Positions 63,040-64,000 of a stretch of 64,000 nucleotides of DNA are shown here, piece by piece. Source of the stretch: Paraconexibacter algicola (GTDB lineage: Bacteria; Actinomycetota; Thermoleophilia; Solirubrobacterales; Solirubrobacteraceae). The stretch lies in NCBI RefSeq assembly GCF_003044185.1, contig NZ_PYYB01000001.1:2066978-2130977 (forward strand). The letters are read 5' to 3'. Under the pieces are notes generated by a model. It worked only from the letters and a program-made list of their open reading frames with translations. It was not told the DNA's origin and searched no databases. Within the stretch, counting starts at the first letter, position 1, and the number at the start of each line of letters is the position of its first letter. The position numbers and the translations under genes are program-made.

Positions 63040-64000
63040 CCCTCGACTCGACGCGTGATCCGCCGACCGTCGACGATCTCGACCGTGCCCTCGTCAGTCG
63101 GCTGCGGGAGGACGGGCGCGCGACGAACCGAGGTCTCGCGAGGTCGCTGGACGTGACCGAGCGCACCGTGGCAACGCGCCTGCGGCGACTCTCCGACGCC
63201 GGGCTGGTCCGGGTTGTGGCGGTGACCGACATGGAGGCGTTCGGGCTCACCGCCCTCGCGTTCGTGCTCATCCGCGTCGCCGGGCGACGCGCTGATGCCG
63301 TTGCCGAAGACCTCGTCGGGCTGGACGAGGCGATCGGTCTCGCGACGGTCACGGGGAGCGAGGATCTCGTGGCGATCGTCCTGTGCCCATCGCATGCACG
63401 GCTCGCCGACGTGCTTGCCGAGGGGATCGCGGTGATCGACGGTGTGACCTCGCTCCATTGCGAACTCGCGGCCAAGGTCCTGCGCTTCGACTCCCAGTAC
63501 GGGCGAATCACGCCGCAGCCGCGCTCCGGGAGCAGCCTGCTCCGCGCGGCCCGTTCGCCGCACGACGACCTCGACATCGAGATCGTCCTGGCGCTGCAGG
63601 CCGACAGCCGCGCGTCCAACCGGAGCATCGCTGCGAGTCTCGATGTCAGCGAGGCGACGGTGCGCGCCCGGGTCTCCCGACTGGTCGACAACGGCACGCT
63701 GCGCATCCAGGCGGTGTGCGACATCGAGAGCTTCGGCATCACCGCCTTCGGCTTCCTCGGGGTCCGCGCCGAACCTGGACAGGTGGAGCCGGTCGGACGG
63801 AGCCTGCTCAGGTTCGACGAGCTCGGACTGGTCGCCCGGTCCATCGGCCGCTACGACTTCATCGCGATCCTCGCGACCACGAGCCGTGAACGCGCCCTGC
63901 GGACCGTGCAGCGGGAGATCGCCGGGCTGGAGGCCGTCGCCACTGTGGACTTCCACGAGGGCTCGACGGCCGTCAAGCACGAGTTCACGTGGGCGAATTT
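63036..64000 (+). CDS. Tandem Lrp/AsnC-family regulator, C-terminus cut by the window edge
   Basis: From ATG 63036 the frame runs 321 codons to the window end with no stop. It contains two Lrp/AsnC units in one chain. The first helix-turn-helix (residues about 14-60) has DRALVSRLREDGRATNRGLA and SLDVTERTVATRLRRLSDAG. The second (about 175-220) has DIEIVLALQADSRASNRSIA and SLDVSEATVRARVSRLVDNG. Each is followed by a RAM-like ligand domain. It overlaps the mceF stop by 4 bases (ATGA), so it is made with the lipid importer and probably senses an imported or derived ligand. Confidence 0.88.
   Translation, partial: MTLDSTRDPPTVDDLDRALVSRLREDGRATNRGLARSLDVTERTVATRLRRLSDAGLVRVVAVTDMEAFGLTALAFVLIRVAGRRADAVAEDLVGLDEAIGLATVTGSEDLVAIVLCPSHARLADVLAEGIAVIDGVTSLHCELAAKVLRFDSQYGRITPQPRSGSSLLRAARSPHDDLDIEIVLALQADSRASNRSIAASLDVSEATVRARVSRLVDNGTLRIQAVCDIESFGITAFGFLGVRAEPGQVEPVGRSLLRFDELGLVARSIGRYDFIAILATTSRERALRTVQREIAGLEAVATVDFHEGSTAVKHEFTWAN

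Noticed and set aside
45051-64000. Second attachment site (repeat of the tRNA-Thr 3' end) closing the island
   Set aside because: Reading through to the window end I found no copy of the tRNA 3' segment; the other end is outside or too diverged.

Overview
The window is very GC-rich, with GTG starts, frequent 4-base ATGA/GTGA gene overlaps and near-leaderless promoters. A cobalamin-dependent ribonucleotide reductase, a CtaA-type heme A synthase, a complete mce operon and many TetR regulators point to a high-GC actinobacterium. The gene mix best fits the Thermoleophilia/Solirubrobacterales (Patulibacter, Conexibacter or Solirubrobacter type), but that placement is inference. About 50 protein genes, one tRNA and several repeats or regulatory elements can be supported. 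Two genes run off the ends of the window.

Left part (1-14,500): a glycosyltransferase-sulfotransferase fusion is translationally coupled to a beta-keto acid cleavage enzyme. Divergent from them is a drug-efflux MFS permease followed by heme A synthase. Next come a STAS anti-anti-sigma factor behind a SigB-like promoter, a dolichyl-phosphate-glucosyltransferase-like GT2, a MerR regulator, the Lon protease, an Old Yellow Enzyme divergent from an NADP-dependent MDR oxidoreductase, two odd regulator-like proteins and a 33-residue zinc-ribbon protein.

Middle part (14,600-44,900): a secreted CalB-like lipase is followed by a 522-base non-coding stretch. That stretch holds a six-run G-tract and a family of stem-loop repeats whose stems change while staying complementary and whose loops are conserved. 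After it come class II ribonucleotide reductase and a cell-surface block: a polytopic GT-C-like protein, two methyltransferases around a GT2, FG-GAP and beta-helix secreted proteins behind a TetR gene, and an O-antigen-ligase-like protein with a TPR tail. A giant 2448-residue, C-terminally membrane-anchored coiled-coil protein sits downstream of thymidylate kinase, and holB is divergent from tmk. A UPF0104-like membrane gene runs 651 bases antisense into a PHP-domain gene. A kup potassium transporter gene is broken by one in-frame amber codon.

Right part (44,978-64,000): tRNA-Thr(CGT) is followed directly by a tyrosine recombinase, the usual sign of an integrated island. The cargo is organised around two divergent TetR-associated operons. 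Each carries one paralog of an AveC-like membrane protein, paired in one case with an APH-like phosphotransferase and in the other with a cytochrome P450. A third TetR gene lies next to a full mce lipid-import operon (two YrbE permeases and six Mce proteins). That operon is almost entirely joined by 4-base overlaps and ends in a coupled tandem Lrp/AsnC regulator. Together the island looks like a lipid or polyketide-like uptake and oxidation module. The AveC-like/P450/phosphotransferase pairing is the best candidate here for an undescribed system.
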